Shown in pieces: positions 47,036 to 61,100 of a stretch of 64,000 nt of DNA; the stretch's first letter is position 1; every line of letters begins with the position of its first letter. The translations under genes were made by a program, and so were the position numbers. Origin of the DNA: Metaphire vulgaris (taxonomy: Eukaryota; Annelida; Clitellata; Crassiclitellata; Megascolecidae); the NCBI GenBank assembly GCA_018105865.1, contig CM030832.1, positions 15,294,919 through 15,358,918 on the forward strand, read 5' to 3'. The notes under the pieces were generated by a model. The model was not told where the DNA came from. It searched no databases and saw nothing but the letters and a program-made list of their open reading frames with translations.

Positions 47036-50020
47036 TGGTATGACTAAGCCACCTGCAATTCCACTGAGTGCTGCTGTTGCAGAGGTATCTATTCCTCAGC
47101 ATCTGCTTCCCCTTAGGGGTATAAATGTGCGACTGTCTGTCTGTCTGTCTAAACAGTTGTTGGTTGGAGCATGTTAGCAGAAGTCCGTGGTTAGAAGATG
47201 TTGACTGAAGTGCTGTGATCATAAGGTGCCAGCTCATACCAGGTACTTAACCTATTTTAGTTCTTTGGTTACAGTTAGGATATATAATTAATTAGCAAAT
47301 TGAAGTTTGGTAACTCTTCTCTTGATTTCTGTGTACAGTTTTCTGACGTTCCTTGATGTCATTTTCTCCACAACTATTTTCCCCAATATTTACAGGCATT
47401 TCTGGTTTAAATTGGGGAACTTTTTCCGGAACAGCAGCCATGACTAGGAGTGAAGAACATACTAAGAATAGAAAGCCTATTTAACAATCAATCATACCAC
47501 TGACCAGTCAGATCTCATGTGGAAACGGCCATTTCTTTCAGTGAAATTAAACAGTGCTGTTGTTATCTTTATGGATGGATGACCCATTGACCACGGAGAT
47601 CATGAAAGTCATTGAATACACCAGCTTCAGGCTAGCTTTGGTTACGTTTTCCTCTTCCTTTGCAAGCGGTGCTCCTGCTTGTGGGTGTGCCTTTTTTCTG
47701 CCAAAGTGTTTTGGCCAACAAGATATCGTTTGCAACTCGTTATTTATAGACCAGTTTGTCCATCCTTCAAAGTATTTGATATTTGAAATTATAGTAATTA
47801 ACAATTTGAAGCCTACTCATAAATCTCTTCTATAATTTTGTTTGATAAAGAAATGGTGAATTGGGATTAGAATTTATTCTTATATGTTTTGTAAGAGATT
47901 AATCTCATAAAGAACAAACTAACTGATTTAGTTTTACAAGATTACAGAAGAATTAACTCTAGTTACATTATATTACAGCTTTTGTATGTGTTCTTATTAT
48001 ATGAAGACATTGTACTAAGATTTTACCTGGTAGATGTCACCTGCTAAAAAGCTTACCTGAGCCATTTTGGTTCATGTACTTGCTCAGTCTGTAATTTTTG
48101 TCATTACTTAGAATTCAGTATGTATTTTTAGTTTTGTTGTAAAAAGAATTAAGCAATGATGCTTGTTTGAAGGAAAATAACTGAGAGAAGCTATAATGTG
48201 TAATTTATTTTGCAAGTCCACATTTGAAAGATAAAACAGAGAAGCTCTACATATTGGGCCATGTTGTATCATAATTTTATGTACTTTCTGGTTATACTTA
48301 CAAATCAAATATGGTGTGTTTGCCTTTTAGCCAGTGCAGATTTTTCTAGCAGACTTTGCCAGATACGAGATACACATAACCTTGGCATGCTCTAAACCCC
48401 TAGCCATTAACACCTGTTTTCTTACAGGTGCAAAATAATTATTGCCAGCATAGTAATGTCAGCTATAGCAAGTCTTCAGATATTGGAACTGCACGGGCCT
48501 GATGTGACGTCACTGGATTTCCAAACACTGTTGAACTGGGATGTGTGAGTGCTTTCTTAATAATTATATGTGCCCGTATTAGTTCTTCTTTAGAGCCTAT
48601 ACTGTTTGCTTTGCATCAGGCAGCAGCATTTTGCAGCAGTGTATTTCCTTTTCAGACTGAAAAGCTGGAATCTGTTTCTGATTATTTTGATTACTTTGTC
48701 TCAGACAAACAGTAAGATCCACAAGAGAAAGGCTGCCACGGTTTGTTGTTCTATCCCAGTTTTATCCCAGTTTTTTTTCTGTGGGCAATGTGAACTAAGT
48801 CAAGGACAGCTGTCCTCCATCCAATTAGCTAATTACTTATGTTCATTTGTCCTGAGACTGGCAGATCCGGTTTGGACATAATTCCAGCCATTGTGAGATA
48901 ACAGGTTGGTGGCATTTCTCTTTTACACAAGCACTTATGGCACTAACTTTCTTTAGTTTTTTGTAATCATTTAAAGCAAAACACTAACAGTGGATGTTCT
49001 AGATTTTCATGTGAACATTTTGGATTGTTGTTATTGAAATTTGAAAACTTGATACTGTGGTTTTTATCCTGGTTTTTATCCTTCAACATCATGCAGCAGT
49101 GTAGATTGATTTCTACTGCTGTGTACTGGATAGAATTCGATAATGGGCCTTAATTGTGACCACCCATTGTGACCAAGGTCGCTTCCAAGCTGATGGGCGT
49201 TTTGTTCTATACGCGAATTGAACTGAACGGGCAGGCGAGCGAACCGACGGGCCCCGCCAGTGCATTGCATTCGCGTGCGGCCTTTATAAAGATATGAGCA
49301 GGTTTTTTGTAAAGAAATTTTCTGATTGGCCATTGACAATGGTATAGAAATCGGCTGGAAGCGTGACACAGCTGTTGGAACAGCAGCTGTGAACAGCAGT
49401 ATAGAGGTATTGATGAATAGTCTGTTGGACTTTAAGTGATTAATTAGAAGCATTTAGGGTAAGTCAGTTTCTAGAATATTCCATTCCATTATGTGTACCT
49501 TCCTGCAGGGCCGTGACATGGGTGAAATTGAATTAGAAACCTTTGGCTTTAAGATGTAGCTCACTCCTTAGTGATATCTATGAATCAGTTCTTGCAAATC
49601 AGTGTTTCAGTATTTAGTGATGTGATTATTTTAATTTTTGGTCATTGAATCGGATCTTATCTGGTGTCTGACAGTATGTTTTATCATCAAGAGAATTAGA
49701 CCAGTCTCAGGTTTTTCTAGAGCTGTGTGTGTGAGGCTTTAACTGTTGGCTAATTATTTCTCCTCTGCAGATGCAGCCGTGGGGGCCGATGTCTTTTGTC
49801 ACCAAGTGCATTTGAATGTGCTGAATTTTTGTAAATATTCGCTAAAATTATATGGGATATGTTGATTAAATAACACAGCACATGCTACATGTCATTATTG
49901 ACTTGTCAGAATCTAATTTACAGATGGGTATGTTGGATGACCCCTACACCCCTGGGTGCAAGTTTTAAAGGGCCTATAGCAGAGGAGGAATCAAATTATT
50001 TACTTGCTTTTCATAATCTT

Positions 50021-50093
50021 TAATAATAATAATAATAATAATAATAGTAATAATAATAATAATAAAAAAAATAATAATAATAATATTATTATT
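50021..50093. repeat. (ATA)n microsatellite
   Basis: Imperfect ATA triplets next to the hAT at 50123. Confidence 0.95.
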
Positions 50094-50122
50094 CTAGATA
50101 TCAGCCCTGCTTAACTCTAGGG

Positions 50123-50407
50123 CAGGCCCATACGAAGTGGGAGTGCATGCAGAGGGTGCAGCTGCACCCCCTAAAAAAAGTAGGGGTTCAGCGCACCCCC
50201 TGGAAGACGAGGCTGGGGGTGCAGATCTGTACACCTTGGAATTTTTGACTCGAAAATATATAGGAAATTACCTTTTTTTGGCTTGTCGACTCAAAAATAT
50301 ATACAGAAATGACCGTTTTTTGGCTTGTCCACCGAAAAATGTGACAACCAAACACCTCGCCTCGGAAAATCTGCACCCCCTGCTAAAAATTCGTTCCAAC
50401 GAGCCTG
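50123..50407. mobile_element. hAT MITE (CAGGCYC family), copy 1
   Basis: TSD ctctaggg (50115-50122, 50408-50415), perfect. Ends caggcccatacgaagtggg and cgttccaacgagcctg. GGTGCAGCTGCACCCC palindromes inside; two degenerate copies of the shared internal motif (50267-50290, 50309-50330). Related to 58208-58563. Confidence 0.85.
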
Positions 50408-50415
50408 CTCTAGGG

Positions 50416-51699
50416 GCATTATTTTTTCCAGTTTGTGTTGCTAGAGTTTTGAGAAGTTCGTGCAAAAGAAGTGTGTGAAAATAATTTTTGTAAGATATTT
50501 GTTAAATGTGCAGGCTTTTTTATTGCGACTGCGTAGTAATTAAATTAAGTAGTGTTATATTAATTTTCTTAAAACCTGTCTTGTTGCTGAATTATGAAAG
50601 CAAGCTGTAATGATGCTTTTTCACTTGGAATACAGTTAACAAGATTCTAGCAGTGTTTTTCAATCTAGGCACAGCTCTGTTGAACTTTTACTCACTAACC
50701 CTTTGTTTTGTGCTGTTTGTTATTGCTCATCTTCTGCAGAGAAAATGAGATTACCAGTACTTAAAGCAACGGGTTCATTAATTGCATATTCTGTCTTGTA
50801 AAATTTATAAGTGCATGCACTTTTGCAAGCCTTGTTTGTTTGTCAACATTGTTTTGTATTGCAGTTTTTTTTCTAAAGTTTTAAAATTGAGTGAAATTGA
50901 GTCAGGTTAGCACGTACAAGTTTAAACAGTGCTTTTTCAGTGAGGAATGCAAAGGAATGGTGTTCTCACACCTTTTTTGCCAGATTCTGGAAGTTGATGT
51001 AGAAAGACTAATACCAGTATTCTGGACAGCTTACTGTAATGATATATTAACTCTCTGAATCATTTCAGTTTCTTGTAAAAGACATTTATTTCTTTAAATA
51101 TCCTGTAAATTGAATGTGTTCAGTGAGCAAATCCAATTATAATTTCTTGTGACAAAGCAGATGTGATATGGGTTTCCAAAAATTTTTTCCTAGAAGAAAT
51201 GCTCTGGGTTTAAACTTGCTCTGGATGCATAATTTTTTTACTACAGTATTGTAATTTGTTAATCTTTATTAGAATTTTTTGCCTCGTGTCATGTGCCCGA
51301 GGGCATTTAGTTATGCGATTAATGTAAATGTTTCCCAGAGTGCAATTTTTGCTACATCTAGTACAAGAATGTGTAAATGCGTATATTTATATGTGCATAT
51401 GTTAACTGATGTAAAGTTGGTGTAATAGCTTTCTTGAGAATAGACATGCTCCTGTAGTTTGAAGTTCCTACATTGTTGTACTTGAAACCAGTATTCACCC
51501 TGCATTTTAAATGCAATGCTGTTGAACAGCAATACAGCAGATCCAAATTCCAATCAAATCTAAATCAAGTTCCATTGGATCCTCCTGTTTCTGGAGCTGT
51601 TAAATTCCCAGTTGACATAACGTTTACGGGTACATGTTTACATTGCAATGCAAATACAGAATGTCATAATGAACACTGAGGAAAGAAGCAAAAAATGAT
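50416..51699. other. Non-coding stretch
   Basis: AT-rich; nothing recognised. Confidence 0.5.
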
Positions 51700-51705
51700 A
51701 ACCAG

Positions 51706-51779
<74 letters not shown>

Positions 51780-52110
51780 TATCATCATCAAACTTCTATA
51801 GTGCCATTAGAGTAATGTTCTTGACATCAGTTGATGGTTGCTCCTTGATTTGAATTGTAATTCCCCATTGTCATATCCAACAGGTCAGTCAAATTTTCCA
51901 GTTCTGTTCATTGCAGATATGCAATAGAGAACAGGCATGTTTTGAGTCTGTATCGCAATGTTGTAAGAGACTCAGTGGAATGGACCAATGCTGGGAGTGA
52001 ATTCCAAATTCTCACCCAGCCACTGAAAATGTGCGCTTATCAAGAGTGGTGCGGGTGTGTGGTATCTGCAGAGTTAGTGCATCTGAAGACCTGGTTGAGT
52101 GTACCCGGTA
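51700..52110 (-). mobile_element. LINE family 3, 3' end with (ATC)n tail
   Basis: The acttctatagtgccatt block at 51790-51806 matches 11311 and 15660. The inverse of the W-N-S-L region lies near 51990-52020 (gctgggagtgaattccaaat). The (ATC)n tract 51707-51790 is its tail expansion. Confidence 0.65.
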
Positions 52111-52125
52111 TACAAGCCTGGATAG

Positions 52126-52344
52126 CAGTGGCATAGCCAGGGTTCAGCAATAGGAGGTCCACATTGACATTTTTGCACGGTCTCCAGCAAGCAAAATAGG
52201 CAGTCAAGGAGTTCTTTGCACATTCGCGTATTCTCTTTGATCATGCTACCTACCCCCTCCAAATTTTTAAACGTTTTGTGCAAAGCCCATCCAGAATAGG
52301 GGTTTGGGTTCTCCATGCCGTCACCATCCATGGCTACGTCAATG
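52126..52344. mobile_element. hAT MITE (CAGTGGCATAGCC ends), second copy
   Basis: Starts cagtggcatagccagggttc, ends ccatggctacgtcaatg. TSD ctggatag versus ctgggcag. Shares gagttctt and tttgtgcaaagccca-like blocks with 29999-30231. Confidence 0.75.
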
Positions 52345-52546
52345 CTGGGCAGTGAACAAGGACAGAGGTATGATGGCTGTTTTGAATGTAGCACCTTGTG
52401 AACCATTAAGGCGATTTGGACTGTGTAGTAAGTAGTAGTAAGTGCATGCATTGAGATCATAAAGAGTTCAGCACCACGCCACAGGCATCACATTTGCATT
52501 GACATACACATGTTGCAAACTTTTTGAGCTGTTTAGTACAGTAGAA

Positions 52547-52700
52547 CTTTGCTATAATGGGCTCGGTTATAACGAACTCACTTATAACCTGCCGCGATGT
52601 ACAGTCCCGTGTGATGCGCTGCCATAATGGATGGTAGTGGATATAATGTACCTCAGATAAAACGTACTCAATTTTACAGACAGGCTAAGTACATTGTAAC
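52547..52700. mobile_element. pogo/Tigger-like fragment
   Basis: A single recognisable end, cagtagaactttgctataat, followed by ataacgaactc-type repeats. The other end was not found. Confidence 0.4.
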
Positions 52701-53009
52701 TAAGTCCTATCGTAAGTGCATGCTTTAAGTGCAGTGCAGTATCAGTTCTAAGCACCCGGTCTAAAATTGTTTTATCTCAATCCTTTAATCCATCAGCTGT
52801 TTGAGAGCATATCATATCCTATAAATCCTGTTTTTGAGTGTAACGACTTGTAATGGACTTAGAAATGGATTGTAAGTTCTATTGGTTTTGTGAAATTGTC
52901 TAGAGAGTTGAAGGCTACATCTCCATGGGCTCAAAACCTCATTGTAGAGTAGTAGAATTGAAGGGTTATCATCTTCAATTGCTCAGGCCATTGCCTTACT
53001 TTCCTCTAA

Positions 53010-53180
53010 GTAAGCACCTGCATGGTTCACAGCTGAGTTGAGTGGGCAAGAGCCTGGGGCAGAGATAACTGAAAATTTTCTTCCACAGCCAGGAGTTTGA
53101 ATCCTGGGTCGCATTACCGACAGTCCAGTTCCCATACCAATTGAACACAGTACCACTCATATTCCGGCAGAGTCTAACTC
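53010..53180 (+). mobile_element. Possible tRNA-derived SINE remnant
   Basis: gttgagtgggcaagagcc resembles an A box and ggagtttgaatcctggg a diverged B box with its T arm, but the spacing is longer than in a tRNA. Confidence 0.3.
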
Positions 53181-54199
53181 AAATTATGGGCACGTTAACT
53201 ATTGAGAGTAGGATCTATGTAATTGATGAATTTTGAATAATTTGAGTTTTTCGGAATATAATAGTTGACAAGCTTTGCTCTTCACAGTGACTGTTAAGGT
53301 TATTGTAGAAAGAGATGTTAACATTTGCATAGGCAGATCGTATTGCATTTAATACTAACTTGTATTAAAATAATAATATAATGATGAGCAAGATAGGAAT
53401 GGTACACAATGCATCATGGTTGTGAGCTTTATATGTTGTCCTTTTGTTTTGTATACAATTTATAGTTATGCAAGAGATCATGGGCAGTAGACACCCAGAT
53501 GCTATTGGTAATAATTGTGTCATGACCTCTATGAGTTAGCCCCAGCAATATTTTTCTTGATATTTTGCTGAGGTGTAAGTTAGACTCAGTGCTGAGTTTT
53601 TGGTCTCCTTGTCCCTGATGCTCCCTCAGCACGGACTCTGCAGGTAATAATAACAGCATGATATTGATATCAGCAGAGCAAACACTGTGCTTGCTCTCTG
53701 CTGTTCTATATAAGGGTGAACTAGACAATCACACATCTATCTATCTGTCCGGACTTATCTTATATCAGTTGATGAATTACAACATCTAAGCAGTTGATCA
53801 AATTATCATATTCAGTTGTTACTTGTCACTTGGCATTTCTGATGATTGTGTTGATTGAGTTGATTGAAATTTGTTGTGTAATTATTCATTTGTTAATAAG
53901 TAATTGACTTTTTGGGCCCAGTGTTATGACAGTCAATAATACTTTGAAGGTCCATTGGATTAAAGGCAGCCAGAATGCTTAGAAGGTGAGGAATGTTTTG
54001 TGAGTTAGATGGCTTCCAGTTTTTTGTTTTGCACAGTAAAAGTTCGTTTTATTAATATTAATTCACTAGAGCTTTTGATGCATATTGTGCTCATTAGCAG
54101 TAAACCTACACAACCAGAAGCATAATGTTTGAAGCATAATGTTTGAAGCACTTTGTCACAATAAATGTGAATAGGAACATTTGAGAACCATGTCAGATT

Positions 54200-54459
54200 T
54201 AGGGTTGCCATATGTTCGTTTTCCCCTGGACAAGTACTCTTTTTGAGCCCCTGTGCGGGCAGCTTTCCAAAACAAGAGCTATTGTCCGGGTTTTCTCTGT
54301 CCCAGGCATGGGGCAAATGTCCAGAGGCCTGGCAATCTGTAACACATGGAATATCGTACATTAACACCCTGAAATGCCATTTTCCACACTTGACCACATT
54401 ACAATTACTGAAAAAGTCAGTGTCCTCTTTTCCCATCTGACATTATTATGGTAGCCCTA
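54200..54459. mobile_element. hAT-like MITE (TAGGGTTGCCA ends), perfect 8-bp TSD
   Basis: TSD gtcagatt (54192-54199, 54460-54467). Ends tagggttgccatatg and the inverse attatggtagcccta. No transposase. Confidence 0.82.
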
Positions 54460-54467
54460 GTCAGATT

Positions 54468-56990
54468 CTGTTTTTTGTAATTTTGTGTAGAGCCCTGTTT
54501 GAGCCCTTTCATGTGTGAAGACATCCAGAAACTTCTGTCAAATGAACCTTTTAACATTTTTTGCATTCAGTTAAACACTCTTGTGTGCTTTGGAATTTAA
54601 ATATGTTTGGACTGCCTGATGACTGGTTTTTGTCTTCTGTGTACTCTGGTTAAACAGTTTTACTTTGTCAAATATGTTTGTATTTGGAATCTTGTATAAT
54701 TTTTTACATTTATTTTGAATTCCTGTAATATTATAATTGAGGACATTGATGTGCACAAGTATGATGGACTAATGTCTGAGATCAGATTTACAAGATTAAG
54801 ATATAATTATGAAGTGCATGTGAATGAAAAGGAGGCAGCCTTAGCATATTCTCGGCTTAACTAAGTATGATTGTGTCTTTATGTGTCTGTCTTTACTTTG
54901 TTCATTAGCTTAGTCATGCATGGTGGGCATTTAGGGTAGCTGCTGTTTCAACCCACTTCACTGGTTTTAACCAAAATCTGCTGACAAATTTTGTCTTCTC
55001 CATAAATTGAGCCGACATTTAAACTGGTGATGAGAAATTACAATTACCGACTACACTTTTTTTAAATATGGCACTTCACTATGTATCAAGTACCGGTAGC
55101 TTGAAACAATACTAGCTTTAGACATTGACTGTATAGTTAACATAAAACAGTGAATTCATAAAAGCATTTGCACTGACAACTACTGTCAAGCACCTCTTTG
55201 AGGAGCTACTGCCAGCCTCAGGCCCCTAGTCCTGACTGCTTCCAATTATACATTCACCTCTGGCTTAGTTCATGATTCTTTGCAGCAAGTGATGAAACTG
55301 ATGACAGACAACTCACTTGTGATTTTGTCATTGTTCTCTCCACCCGGATCAAAATTCAATTTTGCTAGGGTTGGGGATTTAGCCCTTCATTGGAAGTTGA
55401 AAATTCAAGGGTTGTTGTAGTCTGACCCATGGAAACCTAGATTATTAGCATGTCTGACCTTACCAATACTCTTAATATCACTATCTTTATATCCTGGCAT
55501 TTCTATTTACATATAAGTTTGCAGCACTGCCTCCCCTATGACATGACATTGTAATGATAATATAATAGGAAGCAGTGGTCTGTAGTGGGAATGCTGTCTA
55601 GATGTCCCTATACCAGTTGCTAAGGTGCTAAGCTGCCTTTGTTTTAGTTCTTTGTTTAATGGCAGTTGGTGTTGGTGATTGGTATTTCAATGTGGGTAAG
55701 TTGTTGATCCTTGGATAAGGGAAGATTTTGATGAGGCTGTACAAAGCAACCTCTTCCATAGTATTTAGTTTGAATGCCGTCCGTTCTTGAATGAGGATTT
55801 ATTGATTGAAATAAGTTTATTTAGTGCCGTCTTCCGGGGAAAACGGGGAGGGGGAGGCGTCCGTGATGGAGAATGGTCAGTTCATTATAAATTGCTGTAG
55901 TCCATTCTGTCTGTCTGGCTCCTTTGACCCGTTCCTTCCCCTGGAGGAGCCAGGAGCATCTGAACCTTTGCTCTCTGAGGACAATTATCTGAATCTCCCA
56001 TAAGGATGGGGAGAAGCATGTTGTATTCTGCCTTTCTGTAGGAAGTAGTTGCTAGTTTTTATAGTTCCCTGAACAGGCTTTCCTCCTCTTTGCTCATTGT
56101 CTTCAGGTCTAGGATTTCAGGGCATTGTTATTTTAAGCCAGACCTAAACTCATATTTTAAGTTTAATGGGCATTTGAAACGCTTGTGGGATGTTATATAA
56201 GAAAATGCAGATGTAAAAATAATAAAAGAAAGCATTTTTTTGAACGGTATCAACCTAGATTTCATCATTTTTATATTCATTAACCAGTGGTTTGATGTAT
56301 CTAATCTGTTACTGTAATATTGCTGATTGGCCAGTTGCCAGTATATCGGATATAGAAACTGAGGTAGGCTAAGAATTGATTGCATTTCCAAGATCTATAT
56401 TGATTAATTATTGGAGCCAAGCACCAGAAGAATCTCTTTTCTCTAAATTATTAATGAATGTGGGTCTGTTGTTTTTCAATTTGTCATTTTAAATCAAATT
56501 ATTATGTACAGACAGACTGAGGTAAATATGCTGACGTGAAGTGTTAAATATGGAACTTTGTTGATTTTGCTGCATTTATATTTATATTTTAAAGCAGATT
56601 TATTATGTTTACATAGGTTAATTAATAATCTTTATCTATTACTAACGGTCTTATGGAGAAAGATATCTTGATTACTAAGCATTTTTGGCATAAGTTAAAC
56701 TTTTCTGGATTTAAAACAAATTGTTTTTGGATGATCTGCTATTTAGAACACTTTCTATAAAGCTGCATGAAGGACATAAGTAGTTACATTGTTGTGTTAC
56801 ACGGACTAGCAAATGAACACTAACTATTTATTTAAATTGAATGCTTGCATAATAGATAAGAGATGCATGGCTTTTCGAAAATGCATATAGGACACCCTAG
56901 ATATAATTATACCCTGGTGCTTTTAAATTGAGGTCATGCACTATAGAGATTGAAAGAGACTCAATAGGTGGGCATGATTCTGTTACCAAC
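54468..56990. other. Non-coding stretch
   Basis: Nothing recognised except a TACCGGTA at 55091. Consistent with plexin 5' intron. Confidence 0.5.
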
Positions 56991-57294
56991 CAGTGGCGTA
57001 GCACTGGGGGCCAAGGAGGCGGCTGCCCCAGGTGCAAATTTTTTTGGGAGTGCAAAATTATTGGGAAGGCAAAATTTGTTGGGGCACAAAATAAAAAATT
57101 AATTGACAGCGTACATAAGGGGGGAAACATAAACATAAAAATTATTTATCATATTATAGAAACATGACAAAAGTAGCTACACAGAAAAACAAAACAGCTG
57201 ATGACCTTTTTTCTTGCCCCTCAGCCTTTTTCAGAATTTGAGGGTGCATATACCAGTTTTGCCCCAGGCTCCGCCAACCCACGCTACGCTACTG
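56991..57294. mobile_element. hAT MITE (CAGTGGCGTAGC family), copy 3
   Basis: TSD ttaccaac (56983-56990, 57295-57302), perfect. Ends cagtggcgtagcactgg and acgctacgctactg. One internal motif at 57198-57224. Confidence 0.88.
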
Positions 57295-57747
57295 TTACCA
57301 ACTGAATAATGTTACAGTTTAAAATACCTGGTATATTTTTCTTACCATAATTAGCAAATGGGTGGTCAAATATGAAAGACCAAACAGTGTTTCTGAACTG
57401 GGAATGGAAGGAGCTTGGCCTTCTAAGAACTGCTCGGCTGGCCGACCTTACAATTCCCCCCCCCCCGGATAACTGTTGAAAAGACCAGCCAGTGGCTTGG
57501 CCCATTGATCCAACAGAGCCTTTGTAGTTCTGCAAGCAATAACCCAGTCAACAGATCAGCCTTGTTGTTATCCAGCACTGCTATAGCAACTGCTTCCGAG
57601 ATCCAAAGCTAACTGTGAAGAAAGAATTTCGGAAACAGGCTCATGTGTTCAAATCCAAAAATAAATTCCTACGGATTTCAGATTATGTGGATTGTTATGC
57701 TGTTTGATGTGAAATGTACTTTGAGTTTCGATTTCTTTACGTTGTAG

Positions 57748-58174
57748 ATCTGAAGCCATGGCTGCGCATTCAAGTCGTTCTATCGCGTATCGTTTCTTTA
57801 ATGTTCCATCGAATGCTGCCATTTTCATCTTGCTGACATGGTATACTGTCGTGGTGCAATCAGTTCGAGACATCTTCTCAGATGCTTCGAATCCAGGGAC
57901 GTTTGACCATCTTGTGGTTGATATGTACACCAGTCAGATTTATGTTGGTGCCACCAACCGCCTTTACCAACTGTCACCCAGCCTTTGGCTGGAAGCAACG
58001 GTGGCAACAGGGCCGAAGGAGGACAACCCAAACTGTCCTCCGCCATCGAGTGAGTGCCTCTGCTTTGGAAGCAGTTGCAGGGATTTTGAGAAAGAGCTCA
58101 TCGACAGCGTCAGTAAAGCCCTTGTGATCGACTATCGTGGCGAGCGTCTCATCTCATGCATCAGCCTATTTCAA
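57748..58174 (+). CDS. PLXN: Plexin first coding exon
   Basis: The acceptor is at 57746-57747, 10 nt of 5' UTR follow, ATG at 57758, 139 codons, donor CAA|gtaatc. The ten-base leader implies at least one upstream untranslated exon. Cys-rich loop NCPPPSSECLCFGSSC at residues 92-107. Confidence 0.92.
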
Positions 58175-61100
58175 GTAATCTCTGCAGTTCTTTAATATTA
58201 ATTTCGACAGGCCTGTCGGAACGAATTTTCAGCAGGGGGTGCAGATTTTCTGCAGGTAAAAGCAGTAGCGTCATTTCACACTTTTCTTGGGGCGAGATAA
58301 TTTTTGAAAATTTTTGGCAAATTTTGGCAATTTTAGGGCAAATGTTAGCAATTTTTGGCCAATTTTGGCAAATTTTGGCGATTTTTGGCAGATTTTTTGC
58401 AAATTTTGGCAATTTTTGGGCCAGTTTGATCAAATTTGGGCTATTTTTAGGCCAATTTTAGCTGGAAGGGGGTGTAGCCCATCTTCTTTCCAAGGGTGCA
58501 CTGCACCCCTACATTTTTTTTGGGTGCAGCTGCACCCCTGCACCCCTACTTTGGGCGGGCCGGAATTTCGAATACTTCTGTTGCTGATGTTGCTATTGTC
58601 AAATTTACGAATGCTTTTGCTGGGATTTTAAAGAATACTCTTTTGATGTAATGTGATATAATGTAATATGTAAGATTTGTATAGCACCTCTACTATTTCT
58701 GCTCAGAGGCACTCCTTATTTTGCTTTGGCTTAATGAAAAGTTGTGACTTTAGCCATGAACTTTGAGAGGAAACAAGTAGTGAGGAGCAAGTAGTTGAAA
58801 TCAGCTACCGTATTATTGGGTATAATGACTTTTTCAAAAAAATGCTAAAAAGAATAGTGTGCGTATTATACATAGGAATAAATTTTTTCACTCTTCAGTC
58901 AAATGCAGAAGCAACGCTATGGTACATTCCCGTTATTGTTAGGTATGTAGTATTAAGTATACATGTATTTTCGCGCATATAAGACGCACCCGCGTATAAG
59001 ATGCGGGTTTTGGTGATTTGTGTTTAAAAATTATGGATAAGACGCACCCATATATAAGATGTTGGAGGTGAGTATTGACATCAGGGCTAAAGACCAAAAT
59101 ATCGTCCAGGTAGCATAGAACATATTGATAAGTCATGCCCTTGAAAACGTGGGCCATCATGCTCATGAATGAAGCAGGTACATTACATAAGCAAAAGGTA
59201 ATCGCAAAAATTGGTACTGACCAGAATGTGTCAGGAATATTGTTTTCTCTTTTGTACTTGGGTCCAATGCAACTTGCTGATACCCTTTCTGCAAGTCAAG
59301 GACAATAAAATTGTAGGCTTCTACACTTTTTGTGTGGACGACTGCTCCCACAGAGGATCACCACATCGAAATGCGGGCTATCATGCTCATGAATGAAGCA
59401 GGTGCATTACACAAAGTGAAAAAAGGTAATCACAAAAATTGGTACTGACCAGAATGTGTCTGGAATATTGTTTTCTCTTTTGTACTTGGGTCCAATGGAA
59501 CTTGCTGATACCCTTGCTGCAAGTCAAGGACAATAAAATTGTAGGCTTCTACACTTTTTGTGTGGACAACTGCTCCCACAGAGGATCACCACAGTAATTA
59601 AATGTGGGCTATCATGCTCATGAATGAAGCAGGTGCATTACAGTGCAGATGAAAAAGGTAATCACAAAATTGGTACTGACCAGAATGTGTCAGGAATATT
59701 GTTTTCTCTTTTGTACTTGGGTCCAATGGAACTTGCTGATACCCTTCCTGCAAGTCAAGTACAATAAAATTGTAGGCTTCTACACTTTTTGTGTGGACGA
59801 CTGCTCCCACAGAGGATCACCACAGCGAAATGTGGGCTATCATGCTCATGAATGAAGCAGGTGAATTACACAAGCCAAAAGGTAATCACAAAAATTGGTA
59901 CTGACCAGAATGTGTCAGGAATATTGTTTTCTCTTTTGTACTTGGGTCCAATGGAACTTGCTGATACCCTTACTGCAAGTCAAGAACAATAAAATTGTAG
60001 GCTTCTACACTTTTTGTGTGGACGACTGCTCCTGTTGACCTGGCACAGTTATGCATTTTAAAAACCTGTAAATCCCTAAATTTTCCACGTTGACTTATAC
60101 GCAGGTCATAGCAAATTTCTTAGATTTTGGCCTAAAACTGGGGGTCGACTTATCTGTGAGATTGACTTATACGCGAGTATATGATTAAAGGTGGTCCGTT
60201 TTGCCTCTTTCAAACTGGAAAGTTGACCGCTGGTTCTCAAAATTTCAGGTGCGTATTATACATAGGTGTAAAGATTTTTGCATTATGATAAATTGGCCAC
60301 GAAACTCAGGGTGCGTATTATACACGGCTGCGTGTTATACCCGAGATAATACGGTAGTTCCAAAGAGAGTTAAGTCACTATGATTGTAGGCACTGGCTTA
60401 AGAATAGTGCATAAATGAGGGACATGGGCGTAGCTATGATCAGTGGAGTGGAGGAGTAGGTAATGTGACGTAGTGGGAAAGGTGGTGTGAAATGTTCATG
60501 GATGTTAGACGGTGCCTGACTTTGGAGTGCTGCAGAAGCAGGAATTATTTGTTTGAGCTCAATGGGATCAGAAATTGGAAGCCAGTGGACTGTGGTCAGT
60601 TTAGAGTCTGAGATGTTGGAGTAGTGAGGAGCTTTGACCACTTGATGAGCTGCACAGATAGCCAAGCAGAAAGCTGTCATTTAGGCAGACCAAAATAAAC
60701 TGCACTGCAATAGTCTAATTGACAGGCAACAAAAGCACAAAATCGACAAAAGCACGGACCAACAATTTTACTGCTGTTCAAGGAGCAAATTATCCTAATT
60801 TGTTTAAGTTGGTAAACACAGGTGAGCAAAATGCAATCGGAATTATCGTACTAGTTACTGTCAATGTAATGGCCAAGGTTCTTGACACCGTTTATGAAAG
60901 TTCGGGGTTGGAAACAGAATGTTCCTGGTTTTGTGTAGAACTTATTTTAAAATTGCCACTTTCTCTGTTTGTGAAATGACTTAAAATAATAGTACAGTAC
61001 CGGTATGAATAACTGTAATTATGATGAAATAACTTAGGGAATGTTGGATTGATTTCGAGCAGAAATTTGCATTGGTAGATCACAAATAAGCTCAGACTTA

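Larger units (their letters stand above)
46040..50122. other. Long non-coding stretch
   Basis: Contains (TG)n at 46917-47032, (TGTC)n at 47128-47150 and (ATA)n at 50021-50093. No exon with family resemblance. The block 49140-49290 is more GC-rich than its surroundings but unassigned. Confidence 0.5.

Noticed and set aside
46739..47237. Frames rich in C-V and H-T repeats
   Set aside because: Translations of a TG/CA microsatellite.
58156..58631. Antisense 90-105 codon frames as genes in the plexin intron
   Set aside because: They lie in the TTTTGGCAAA array of a hAT MITE.
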